Source: Sinohyriopsis cumingii (lineage: Eukaryota; Mollusca; Bivalvia; Unionida; Unionidae). From it: a stretch of DNA of 64,000 nt. The notes beneath the pieces were generated by a model that had not been told where the DNA came from, did not search any database, and saw nothing but the letters and a program-made list of their open reading frames with translations. Shown here one piece after another: positions 32,261 to 40,574 of the stretch (position 1 is the stretch's first letter; every line of letters begins with the position of its first letter). The translations under genes and the position numbers were made by a program. Location: contig JAPYKE020000539.1 in NCBI GenBank assembly GCA_028554795.2, positions 124,001 through 188,000 on the forward strand, given 5' to 3'.

Positions 32261-33305
32261 ATGAAGAAGGTGTTAGCCAGCATTTACTACGATCCCTCCC
32301 ATCCTGCAGGTTACGCAGGAGTTCAAAAATTGTATCATGCAGCCAAAACTCGACTGAAAAGTCTCCGTTTACACAACTGCAACGATGGTTACAAGAACAA
32401 GCTACCTACACTTTACACAAACTCATTCGACGCAAGTTTTCCTGAAGTCGCACCCGAGTGGAAGGCATCGATCATCAATGGCAAGCCGATTTAGCCGATG
32501 TCTCTCATTTGGCCAGCTACAATCACGGCTACACATATTTGTTTTGCGTTATCGACGTCTTTTCCAAATTTGCATGGGTCGTACCCTTGACTTCCAAATC
32601 GAGCAGTGAGTTAGTGCGAGCCCTGCAACGAGTGTTGAAACAAAGCGGTCGTCTTCTCTTCGATGGCAAACGGACAAAGGTACCGAATTTCTGAACCAAG
32701 CTTTCCAAAAAGAACTAAAGAAACGTGACATTCATTTTTTTAACAGCGAGAATCCTGAAACCAAAGTTAGCATCGCGGAACGTTTTCAACGCACTTTGAA
32801 AGAATTCATGTGGAAATATTTTACGCATCCCCACACTCTGAAGTACATCGACATCTTACCGCACCTGGTGCAAGCGTACAACCAATCTTACCATCGAAGC
32901 ATTGGACGTGCCTCGCGAGGGGTGACTCCCGAGAACGAAGTGCTGGTGTCTGATCGCCTGTTTTGTACGTCCCCGACGAGGGCTGTCCCCAAGAAAAGTG
33001 GAGTGTTGGCCGTAGGAGATTGGGTACGCATTGGCAAAACCAAACGCACTTTCGACAAAGGTTACTTACCTAACTGGACCACCAAATTGTTTCGTGTCAC
33101 TGGACGAGTGCATGGCCGTCATCCTGCCGTCTATAAATTGGACGACATGAACGGAAAACTGCTCAAAGGAACGTTTTATTTGCCCGAGTTACAACGTGTC
33201 ACCAAAAAAGAAGACGACGGGTACGACATCGAAAGCATTCTCGAACGCAGAACCCGTAAAGTAGGCAAACTACGTGTCAAAGAAGTCAAAGTACGTTGGA
33301 AATGA
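32261..33305 (+). pseudogene. Polinton integrase (rve, DDE) with C-terminal chromodomain start
   Basis: Retroviral-type integrase of Polintons. The N-terminal YYDPSHPAGYAGVQKLYHAA is typical; the catalytic core shows WQADLADVSHLASYNHGYTY (first Asp, near 32485), LFCVIDVFSKFAW, and VSIAERFQRTLKEFMW with the catalytic Glu (near 32775). An SH3-like GDWVRIGK region follows, and YDIESILERRTRKVGK...VKVRWK is the beginning of a chromodomain. Broken, about three breaks. Confidence 0.93.
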
Positions 33306-33373
33306 TATCCACCCAGTTTTGATTCATGGATCGACGCTTCGCAAGTCATCGACTATAAAAAGAAGTGACTATC

Positions 33374-33784
33374 ATGCCCTATCACACAGACTCAGCTACG
33401 GCGACCACTCCTTCACCCAGTTCTTCTCTGCAAGATTTACAAAAACAACCCTTTTGGGTGTGGTGTAGAGAACGTGTGCCTAAAACGCAAATCGTCTTTT
33501 TCTGCCAAATCTTCGTTGTGTATTGTGTCATCGGTGCAGCCATTGCCAATTTGAGTTTGCAACAAGGAGAGAAACAATTGTGGACCATTTTATTAAACAG
33601 TTGCATCGGTTACCTGCTTCCCAATCCCTCCCTGAAATTCTCTTCCAACAGGAACAACGGGAACCTTGTGTCCAGTGCCAGTGTCAGTCACCACTCCAAC
33701 AACAGTAACAACCCCATTTTGGGTGGAGACACTCCTCTGACTTCCAGTAACTCATCAGACAGCCACAGAACTCTGGAATTATGA
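33374..33784 (+). CDS. Polinton two-helix membrane protein
   Basis: A 136-residue ORF starting at ATG 33374. Two hydrophobic segments (IVFFCQIFVVYCVIGAAIAN and LWTILLNSCIGYLLPNP) match the small membrane protein usual between integrase and penton genes in Polintons, including the GYLLPNP ending. The tail is Ser/Asn-rich. A TATAAAAAGA box lies at 33354 to 33363, close to the start. It overlaps the next gene by 4 bp. Confidence 0.7.
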   Translation: MPYHTDSATATTPSPSSSLQDLQKQPFWVWCRERVPKTQIVFFCQIFVVYCVIGAAIANLSLQQGEKQLWTILLNSCIGYLLPNPSLKFSSNRNNGNLVSSASVSHHSNNSNNPILGGDTPLTSSNSSDSHRTLEL

Positions 33785-34720
33785 GCAATAACAACCAATT
33801 TTACTTAACCTTACCCCGTGACAGTTCTATGGAGGTGTTTCCCAACAACACGTTGTGCGGTTACACGGCCAAATTACCTCAGGCCATCCTATTAGATCAC
33901 GAAGCCCATTGGGAAGTGGCTTTAGTGGAAATCATTCACCCGACACAAGTCCTCAATGTTCTTCCCAATCAAAATTATCAGTGGAAGTTCATGACGAGCA
34001 AATGCAACAGTACTTGGATACCTATAGCAAATATGACAAGAAAACCCCTGGCACAAAAAATCAAAAGTGGACCACCTATCACTTGTTCATTCCCCGAGGC
34101 TATTATTTTAGTGGTCAACATTTGGTGAGCACCATAGCCTCCAGGTTTAATGTCGTGTTTCTTAAAGCTTTGTGTCAAAAAAGTGTCACCCTGAAGTACC
34201 ATAAGGTAGCTCGTCGCTTCCTGATGAAATTTCCTGAGGGGGGAAAAATCATGTCCATTTCATTTTGTCCTGAATTGTTTGCCATGTTGAGCGGGGACAT
34301 GTAGGTGAGGAAGATAGTAGAACAACAAAAAGACGAATTACCAGTAATTTATGACAACGAATCTTTTGCCATGTTTTTTCGTACTCGGTAGAACTGAACC
34401 AAGGATTGAATTTGATCTTTGTGTACTCCGATGTGGTGGAGTATAAGGTGGTGGGACACACCTCCGTACCGTTACTGCGTGTCATTCCTTTCAAAGTGGA
34501 TTCTGCCACGAACGCTGACGAGGAAGGTGGAAACACTTATCACGTTCACCGCGAATTTGTACATCCTCATTATTTGCCTGTCAGCAAGTCTTATTTGTAC
34601 ACGGTCAACATTGCTATAAAAGGAGATCTGGGACAAAATAAAAGGATATCTGGGACAAAATATTCCATTCACCAAAGGAAAAGTCACGGTTTCGAAAACG
34701 GTTCTCTCACGAGTTGTAAG
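33781..34720 (+). pseudogene. Polinton minor capsid (penton-like) protein
   Basis: The N-terminus FYLTLPRDSSMEVFPNNTLCGYTAKLPQAI and EVALVEIIHP match Polinton penton proteins, which form a single jelly roll. Later segments (ELNQGLNLIFVYSDVVEYK; VPLLRVIPFKV; REFVHPHYLPV) also fit. ATG overlaps the stop of the previous gene. Broken, about three or four breaks. Confidence 0.8.
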
Positions 34721-34722
34721 TC

Positions 34723-35166
34723 ATGTATCCAGTGTATCGAGGGGTTGCGCGACAGCGAGGACACGGTTTAGGAGATATGTTAAAATCTGCCTTTCCTTCG
34801 GTGGCTCCGGTGTTGAAACCGATGGTGACACGCGGATTGCACGCCTTGAAAGATGCCGCACTGACACAAGGGAAAGAATTTGTCCAAAATGTCATCATCG
34901 ACAAACAAAACCCAGAAGAAGCCTTCTTGAGGGCAGGCAAAAATGTCTTGCTACAAACGGATAAAGACCTTTTGGGCCGACGAGAAACACCTATAAATGC
35001 CCTGCACGCTACCAAGTCAGGCATTCCTACTTCCTTGAAGTCACAACAAGGACAAGGTAGAAAGAGACGACGAAGAAAACACCCTTTCACCAGACTTCAC
35101 ACTTGTAAAGCTAGAAAAGCAAAGAAAAGAAGAACCGTCCGAGACTTAGACGTTTTTGATTATTAA
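34723..35166 (+). CDS. pVI-like minor capsid protein of Polinton
   Basis: A 147-residue ORF: GLGDMLKSAFPSVAPVLKPM gives an amphipathic N-terminal helix, followed by GKEFVQNVIIDKQNPEEAF and a basic tail (GRKRRRRKHPF; KARKAKKRR). Size and layout resemble adenovirus pVI and its Polinton counterparts, which lie just before the major capsid gene. Looks whole. Confidence 0.7.
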   Translation: MYPVYRGVARQRGHGLGDMLKSAFPSVAPVLKPMVTRGLHALKDAALTQGKEFVQNVIIDKQNPEEAFLRAGKNVLLQTDKDLLGRRETPINALHATKSGIPTSLKSQQGQGRKRRRRKHPFTRLHTCKARKAKKRRTVRDLDVFDY

Positions 35167-35185
35167 AGTATTGAGAAACAGAAAA

Positions 35186-36493
35186 AATGATGCACCGAGA
35201 GTCTTGCGCTTGTTCCAAGTCGGAACTGGATCTGTTTGCCATACGACGATGCAGGAATCCCAATGGGTGAAATTTCATCCCGTCTCCTCTTTGACGGATT
35301 CCGCTCCCATCGAGTTTGAAATCAAAGGTCAGCCCGAAGATTACATCGATCTGAATAGCAGTGACCTGTAGTTGAAAGTGAAAGTGATCGAACTTCCCAA
35401 CACTGACCTAGACAATGATGATGTAGTAGCTCCCATCAATAATTTCATGCATTCCTTGTTCAGCGAAGTGGATTTGTAGTTGAATAAAAAACTGGTCAGC
35501 AGCAACATGGATACTTACCCTTACCGAGCGTACCTGGAAAATCTCTTGACTTACGGAAAAGAAGCCAAGGACTCTCATCTGGATGCTTGCGTGGTATAGA
35601 AACCTGACAAAGCGACTAAGTTCGACAGCATTACAGTTGTTGGGGATGCTACAAATTCAACGGGATTTGTAGAACGACGAACGAAAATTGCACTAAGTCG
35701 CACTTTAGAACTGATGGATCGTTTGCATCTCGACATGTGGTTACAAGAGAAGTATTTGCTGAATGGTGTGGATGTCCGCTTGAGACTGAATCGTAGCAGT
35801 GCCGCTTTCCATTTCATGGCTGCTGCTGATGCCAGTTACAAAACCAAAATCGAAGAAGCCAGACTCTACGTGCGACGCGTGGAAGTGTTACCTAAAGTTG
35901 GTAACGACATCAGTCACACATTGAGCAGAACGACCGCCAAGTATCCGATCCGACGAGTGGAAGTGAAAACGTTCACTATTCCTGCTGGCCGGCGATCCAT
36001 GATCGAAGATCATCTGTTCCAAGGACAGTTACCCAAACGTTTGATTATTGGTATCGTCAAGAATACAGCCTTCAACGGAGCCTACAATGAAAATCCTTTT
36101 GAGTTTCAACATTACAATGTGTCCAAGATTGAAGTCAGTCACGATGGCAAGGCCTTGTGCACCAGACCCTTCGAATCTAAGTTTGGTGACAGGAATTATT
36201 TGAGATCGTACTTGTCCCTGTACGAAACCACCGGTCAGTTAGGGACCAACACCAGTCACGGTATTACGTACGAGGATTATGCAGGAGACTCCGCTTTGTG
36301 GGCTTTTGATTTCACTCCAGACCAAGGCATCGACGAGGGACATTTCCACCCTATGAAATCCGGTCAGATTCGTGTAGAACTTCAGTTTGCGAGTCCAATA
36401 CCCATAACTAAGACGGTGAACGTCATCCTGTATGCCGAATTCGATAATACTATAGAAATCAACAGTTTAAGAGAAGTCATTCTAGATTATTAG
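35186..36493 (+). pseudogene. Polinton major capsid protein (double jelly roll)
   Basis: The segment FHPVSSLTDSAPIEFEIKGQ near the start and the long C-terminal half (LRLNRSSAAFHFM; YPIRRVEVKTFTIPAG; PKRLIIGIVKNTAFNGAYNENPF; GQIRVELQFASPIPITKTVNVILYAEFDNTIEI) match the Polinton capsid family often annotated as F54H12.2-like in animal genomes. Broken, about four breaks. Confidence 0.93.
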
Positions 36494-36498
36494 AAGCC

Positions 36499-36999
36499 AT
36501 GGAAGACTGTTATCCCTCTTTACAAAGTGGAGAAACTTTGGAGATGGAATGTGAGGAGACTGTGGAAGAAGAAGTATCCCAAGAAGAAGAAGCTATCATG
36601 ATGAAGTCCCGATGGCCAGAACAAGAAACCCATTTAGTCTCCTGTTTTGCTACAGCCCTGGCAGATAAAATGAAAGAATTGATCAAGGAAGAGTGCTATA
36701 GATGTCACAACGATCATCCCAGTCAAATTCAACACGACAAATGTCTGATGTTGAGTCAAGAAGAAAAGTTGGACGAATGTCTGGACAAAGCTTGGGGTCT
36801 CATCGAGATAGAATTCGTGTTGAATGAGTGGTATAAAGGCTTGGATAAACATTCTTCTCCTCCATTAACGTCTCTGGAGTGCCGTCGCATCGAATCTCTC
36901 TTTGACCAGAGTAAGAAGTCGGAGCTAAACGCCTTTTACTTCTCAGACATTTTCAAGCAAAAAGTCAGGATCGAATTGATCACTTATCATTACCTGTGA
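36499..36999 (+). CDS. Small Cys/His protein, Polinton conserved
   Basis: A 166-residue ORF. After an acidic N-terminus it carries ECYRCHNDHPSQIQHDKCLM, a Cys-x2-Cys...His...His...Cys arrangement that recurs in small genes next to Polinton capsid genes and could bind zinc. ATG follows the capsid stop by a few bases. Looks whole. Function unknown. Confidence 0.7.
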   Translation: MEDCYPSLQSGETLEMECEETVEEEVSQEEEAIMMKSRWPEQETHLVSCFATALADKMKELIKEECYRCHNDHPSQIQHDKCLMLSQEEKLDECLDKAWGLIEIEFVLNEWYKGLDKHSSPPLTSLECRRIESLFDQSKKSELNAFYFSDIFKQKVRIELITYHYL

Positions 37000-37020
37000 A
37001 GAAGAAAAAAGAAAGAAAAC

Positions 37021-37584
37021 ATGGATACCTGGGAACTTTATTACCTTTTGAACAACCACAGTTCGTACACTGCTTCTTGGAATCCTGTCTTATGTGCTAA
37101 AGATGAACTCCCTCATCGCAAACCTCAAGACCATCAAGCTTATGTGATCAACACTGACGACAGTCATCTCCGCGGAACCCACTGGGTAGCCGTCTACTTT
37201 CCTCAAGAATGATATGTGGAATATTTCGATTCCTATGGATTGCCTCCTTTGGAAGACGATATCATTGACTTTATGAGAAGAAATGCTTAGACCACACGAT
37301 TCAATAATGTGAAATTACAAGGCACAGATTCCTTGGTGTGTGGACAATATTGTGTGTATTTTCTGCATCATTGCAGCCTGGGCTATTCTTTAGAACATTT
37401 AGTAACTCATTTTGATCCTCGTTCTTCTTCTAGAAACGATGTGAAAGTAGATCGATGGTTTTGCGACCATTATACTTATCTTTTGTCTCATGCTAGGAAA
37501 CGTAGTGTCCATCAATGGCCTAATGACTTCCAACAGTGGAAATCACAATTTCATTCACAACGTTGTCAGCCTTGTCCAAAATAA
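37021..37584 (+). pseudogene. Polinton adenain-like cysteine protease
   Basis: Maturation protease. THWVAVYFPQE holds the catalytic His, YFDSYGLPPL the Asp, and DSLVCGQYCVYFLHH the Gln/Cys pair of the adenain (C5/C48-like) fold. The C-terminal FDPRSSSRNDVKVDRWF is typical of Polinton proteases. Broken, about two breaks. An AATAAA at 37688 to 37693 follows, so this core gene has a conventional polyA signal. Confidence 0.9.
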
Positions 37585-37784
37585 TGTGTCAGTTTAAAAA
37601 TGTTTGGTATTTGAAAAAATGTTGAATGTTATGTTGTATAGTTATTGTTAAAATGTTATAGTTACTTGTTAGTGTTAAATGATTTTGAATAAAAATGTTA
37701 TGTTATAAGGAAAAGAATGTCTTTGTGATTTGTTTTGCTACAGGTATCCTGATTCATTCTCTTTGACTTCTTACTATCCCTCCC
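37585..37784 (+). other. AT-rich spacer after the protease
   Basis: Gene-free; contains repeated ATGTTAT/GTTATAG phrases and AATAAA at 37688 to 37693. No histone-like hairpin here. Confidence 0.6.
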
Positions 37785-38261
37785 ATGACACTCATTGAAC
37801 GTTCCGACCCGAAAACCGTATTGGGATGTTTTCCTTCGCGCTTTGACAATAAAACCGGGGTAGTCTCCAGTCTAACTCATCCTCCTACGAAGATGTGCTC
37901 CAGACTAGCTAAGCTAAACGAAGCCTACGTGAATTTGCATAGGGTCAGACACAGTCTGATACCGAAGCCAGAAGAGATAGAGAATGTGAGAATGTTAAAA
38001 GTCACTGAAGACATGATAGAAGAGCTCTTCAGAGAAGAAATTAACAGGGAGAAAGAAGAATGGACAGAGAAGTACAGACTTCAGAAATAGCAGAGAGAGC
38101 AGCAACAGCAACAACAACGGCAGCAGCAGCAACCTGAACCTGACAGAGGTTTTGTCGACTGTCGTATCGATGCCAAAGAGTTCTTCTTCTCTTTCCGAAG
38201 AAGCAGACCTTATCCTGGGAGAAAGCCTATCGTCAGAGGAGGCCGCAATCTTAGAACCTAA
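37785..38261 (+). pseudogene. Charged accessory gene 1 with poly-Gln tract
   Basis: Polinton accessory gene of unknown family. MCSRLAKLNEAYVNLHRVRH is similar to the start of the next gene (MSRRLAKLLELHVHLEYARL), so these two are paralogues. A Glu/Lys-rich helix (IEELFREEINREKEEW) and a Gln-rich stretch follow. About one break. A degenerate histone-like hairpin lies downstream at 38298. Confidence 0.5.
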
Positions 38262-38297
38262 AAGATTGCCATAGCTTCAAGTTCACACGCAAAAAAC

Positions 38298-38336
38298 AGC
38301 CCTTTTCAGGCTACCCCAACCTCTAGAAAAGAAATA
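38298..38336 (+). terminator. Histone-like 3' stem-loop variant (accessory gene 1)
   Basis: AAAAAAC then AGCCCTTTTCAGGCT (38298 to 38312), TACCCCA flank, then CTCTAGAAAAGAAATAAC as a degenerate purine box. Less perfect than the others but with the same order of elements. Confidence 0.6.
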
Positions 38337-38412
38337 ACAATTGATTGCCTATAATAAGTTAAAAAATAGAAGTGCGTGTATAAGCACATGAATTCTTTAT
38401 CTTGCTTAGAAA

Positions 38413-38443
<31 letters not shown>

Positions 38444-38534
38444 AGTATTTTCTTTCAGTGGCTTGGTTTTAGAATAATGATGCGTAGTATAAAAACGTGA
38501 GTAAGTGTTTCTTTTAGGTCCGCGGGTTGTTTGG
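38337..38534 (+). other. Spacer with TG microsatellite
   Basis: Gene-free, AT-rich; a (TG)n run at about 38412 to 38438. Confidence 0.6.
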
Positions 38535-38735
38535 TCTTGATCAAGGTAATATAAGTTTTGTCTTAGGGGGATGTTTTCCTTCACGTCAGCGCGTTTTAAG
38601 TGATGATCTAGGTTATATAAGTTTTGTCTTAGGGGATGTTTTCCTTCACGTCAGCGTGTTTTAAGTGATGATCTAGGTAATATAAATTTTGGGTCTTGGG
38701 GGATGTTTACCTTCACGTACGCGCTTTTCGCGTAA
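38535..38735 (+). repeat. Tandem ~66-bp promoter-like repeats before accessory gene 2
   Basis: Three units with landmarks GATGTTTTCCTTCACGTCAG (start at 38570, 38635 and 38702), CGTTTTAAGTGATGATCTAGG and GGT(A/T)ATATAAGTTTT. Each unit carries a TATA-like ATATAAG and a CACGTCAG element. The same unit occurs twice upstream of accessory gene 3 (39475 and 39543). Position and content suggest reiterated promoter or enhancer modules. Confidence 0.7.
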
Positions 38736-38789
38736 ATTGAAAATCGCTCGGCAGTCTAGCTACCCTTGTTGATTGATCAACACTAGAAA

Positions 38790-39125
38790 ATGAGCAGAAG
38801 GCTAGCGAAACTTCTTGAACTTCATGTGCACCTGGAATATGCCAGGCTCATACTGAATGAGCTGGCCGCAGTGGCTATAGTGGAAGAAGGAAGGATGAAA
38901 GAGGAGGAGAGAAGAAAAAAAAAGAAGAGGAGGATAAGGAGAGAGGAATGGCTTTACCACAGTCACAGCAAGGAAACACAACAAGGAAATTTCAGAATCC
39001 CAGAGACAGAAGATTGGGATTCTGAAGCCACTCATCCCACTTCTGCACTCCCAGCGAAAAGAGTGAAAGGAGACTGGAGTAGGAGATGTGTTTGCGGTGC
39101 AAGGCCGGGGAGGTGCAGCCACTAA
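38790..39125 (+). CDS. Charged accessory gene 2
   Basis: A 111-residue ORF: MSRRLAKLLELHVHLEYARL (similar to accessory gene 1), a Glu then Lys/Arg-rich helix (RMKEEERRKKKKRRIRREEW), and a Ser/Pro/Arg C-terminus with two Cys. No family recognised. A histone-like hairpin begins 28 nt after the stop. Confidence 0.5.
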   Translation: MSRRLAKLLELHVHLEYARLILNELAAVAIVEEGRMKEEERRKKKKRRIRREEWLYHSHSKETQQGNFRIPETEDWDSEATHPTSALPAKRVKGDWSRRCVCGARPGRCSH

Positions 39126-39152
39126 CAGGTGTCTGTGGAGTTGAAAAAAAAC

Positions 39153-39199
39153 AGCCCTTTCAGGGCTACCCCAACCTCTATAAAAAAAATAATAATCGA
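39153..39199 (+). terminator. Histone-like 3' stem-loop variant (accessory gene 2)
   Basis: AAAAAAAAC then AGCCCT-TTC-AGGGCT (39153 to 39167), TACCCCA flank, CCTCTATAAAAAAAAT as a decayed purine box. Six-base stem with a three-base loop. Confidence 0.65.
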
Positions 39200-39474
39200 T
39201 TTGCCAATGTGCGTATGTAGAGTAGTGTGAATATAAACACTTATTCCTTTTTCCTAGGGTGAATGTATGTGTTTGTGTTTGTAAGAGCTCACGTACGTTT
39301 GTGTGGATAGTAGATTGTGGATATGTTTTTGCTGCTTGTCGTATGTGTGGATAGTAAAGTTTGGGTTTGATTTGGCTGATCTGAGTGTGTGTGTGTATAG
39401 TAGATTATGGTTATGTTATATGTCTAGTCATTACTGTGTGAATAGTAGATAATATGAGAAAAGAGAAAAGTAGG
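39200..39474 (+). other. GT-rich spacer before accessory gene 3
   Basis: Gene-free; repeated GTGTGGATAGTAGATT phrases (near 39300, 39340, 39390, 39430) form a loose ~50-bp repeat. Confidence 0.5.
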
Positions 39475-39600
39475 GATGTTTTCCTTCACGTCCGCGCGTT
39501 TTAAGTGATGATCTAGGTAATATAAGTTTTAGGGTCTTAGGGGATGTTTTCCTTCACGTCCGCGCTTTCCATATAAGAACCCTCAGTGCTCGTCGTTATC
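39475..39600 (+). promoter_or_regulatory. Two promoter-like repeat units plus TATA box of accessory gene 3
   Basis: Two further copies of the GATGTTTTCCTTCACGTC unit 68 bp apart, then CCATATAAGAACC (near 39569) about 55 bp before the ATG at 39629, with a TCAGTGCTCG initiator-like stretch. Confidence 0.6.
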
Positions 39601-39628
39601 GCCATTCCACGGAATAACCAAAACGAAG

Positions 39629-40093
39629 ATGGAAGTGCCCCAATTGTTTAACAATTTAAGGAATATTTACTTTTGGATGGTGGACGGAGAATATGCTATC
39701 GAAAGGATAAAAAGAGAATGGAAGTTTATAAAAATTCTTCACTATGTCAACGCAATGAAATTAGCCAGGGAAATGATAGAGGGATTAATAGAAGAAGAAG
39801 TCAAGAGATTGAGAGGAAGGTTTTCGGAAGAGATAGAAGAAAGGTCAGACTGGTTCTTTGTCAAAAATGGTAGTGAAAATGTGAAGAAAGTGGAAGAAGA
39901 GATGAGATGTGTCTTAGATGAGGAAGTGAAGAAGATTAAGGAGAGGTGGAGAAAAGAGAGGAAAGAAGAAGAAAATAGAAAGAAAAAAGAACTAGAGAGA
40001 CTGAACCTTAACTGGATGAAAATCCAGAACAAGTTCCGAGCCATGGGTCACCCGGAATGGATACCGGAAAATGAAAAGAGGAAGAACAAATAA
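39629..40093 (+). CDS. Charged coiled-coil accessory gene 3
   Basis: A 154-residue ORF. Aromatic N-terminus (MEVPQLFNNLRNIYFWMVDG), then long Glu/Lys/Arg-rich helices likely to form coiled coils (EEEMRCVLDEEVKKIKERW; KEEENRKKKELERL) and a GHPEWIPENEK end. Unknown family. It points outwards and ends 59 nt before a perfect histone-type stem-loop inside the right terminal repeat, mirroring the left-end gene. Confidence 0.6.
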   Translation: MEVPQLFNNLRNIYFWMVDGEYAIERIKREWKFIKILHYVNAMKLAREMIEGLIEEEVKRLRGRFSEEIEERSDWFFVKNGSENVKKVEEEMRCVLDEEVKKIKERWRKERKEEENRKKKELERLNLNWMKIQNKFRAMGHPEWIPENEKRKNK

Positions 40094-40146
40094 TTTTGGG
40101 AAAGATAAGGAGATAGATGAAGAAGTTGAGGAGTTAGAAGAAGAAA

Positions 40147-40568
40147 CCCAAAGGCCCTTTTCAGGGCCTTTCATATGCCTCGAAAAGACCTTGACTTTCA
40201 TTGCCTACCCCCTTTTTTAAATAGAGACCTCTCCCTGTTTAAAGTTCCCATGTTCAATTTCCATAGACCCATAAGTTCGGGACCATATTAAATTAGGGTC
40301 CCGACCCTGTTCTATTCCTCTTGTCCCTAAATGGATATGATGCTTGTCCTGTTTGTCCAGTTATAGGGTCAATGGGAAAAACTAATGTTCTTTTCACATG
40401 TTAAATTCCCATAGACCCTATAATGGATATGTTGTATAGAAAAAAGTGTCAGGGTCGATGGAAAACTAATGTTATTTGCCTAATGTTAATTTACATAGAC
40501 CCTATAGTCGATATGCCATATTTTCCATAGTACTGACCATAGACCCTAAACCGTCCCACTTCACTACT
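40147..40568 (-). repeat. Right terminal inverted repeat of element B
   Basis: Reverse complement of 21919 to 22342 with about 30 differences by eye. Ends CACTACT at 40568. Confidence 0.93.
40153..40196 (+). terminator. Histone-type 3' stem-loop and purine box (accessory gene 3)
   Basis: CCCAAA then a perfect GGCCCT-TTTC-AGGGCC (40153 to 40168), then CCTCGAAAAGACCTTGAC. It occupies the inner edge of the right terminal repeat, as its counterpart does on the left. Confidence 0.78.
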
Positions 40569-40574
40569 TATATT
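40569..40574. repeat. Target-site duplication, right copy (TATATT)
   Basis: Identical to 21913 to 21918. Confidence 0.9.

Larger units (their letters stand above)
21919..40568. mobile_element. Polinton/Maverick element B, complete but decayed (18,650 bp)
   Basis: Bounded by ~423-bp terminal inverted repeats starting AGTAGTGAAGTGGG and by a perfect 6-bp TATATT duplication. The gene set is canonical: pDNAP, packaging ATPase, integrase, penton-like and major capsid proteins, protease. Size is typical for the family (15 to 20 kb). The terminal repeats differ at roughly 30 of 423 positions by eye (about 7 percent), which suggests a moderately old insertion if gene conversion has not acted. There are perhaps 15 to 20 breaks across the core genes. 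The element is visibly GC-richer than its flanks. Related to element A, inverted relative to it, and with an extra 2.4-kb cargo block. Confidence 0.96.
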
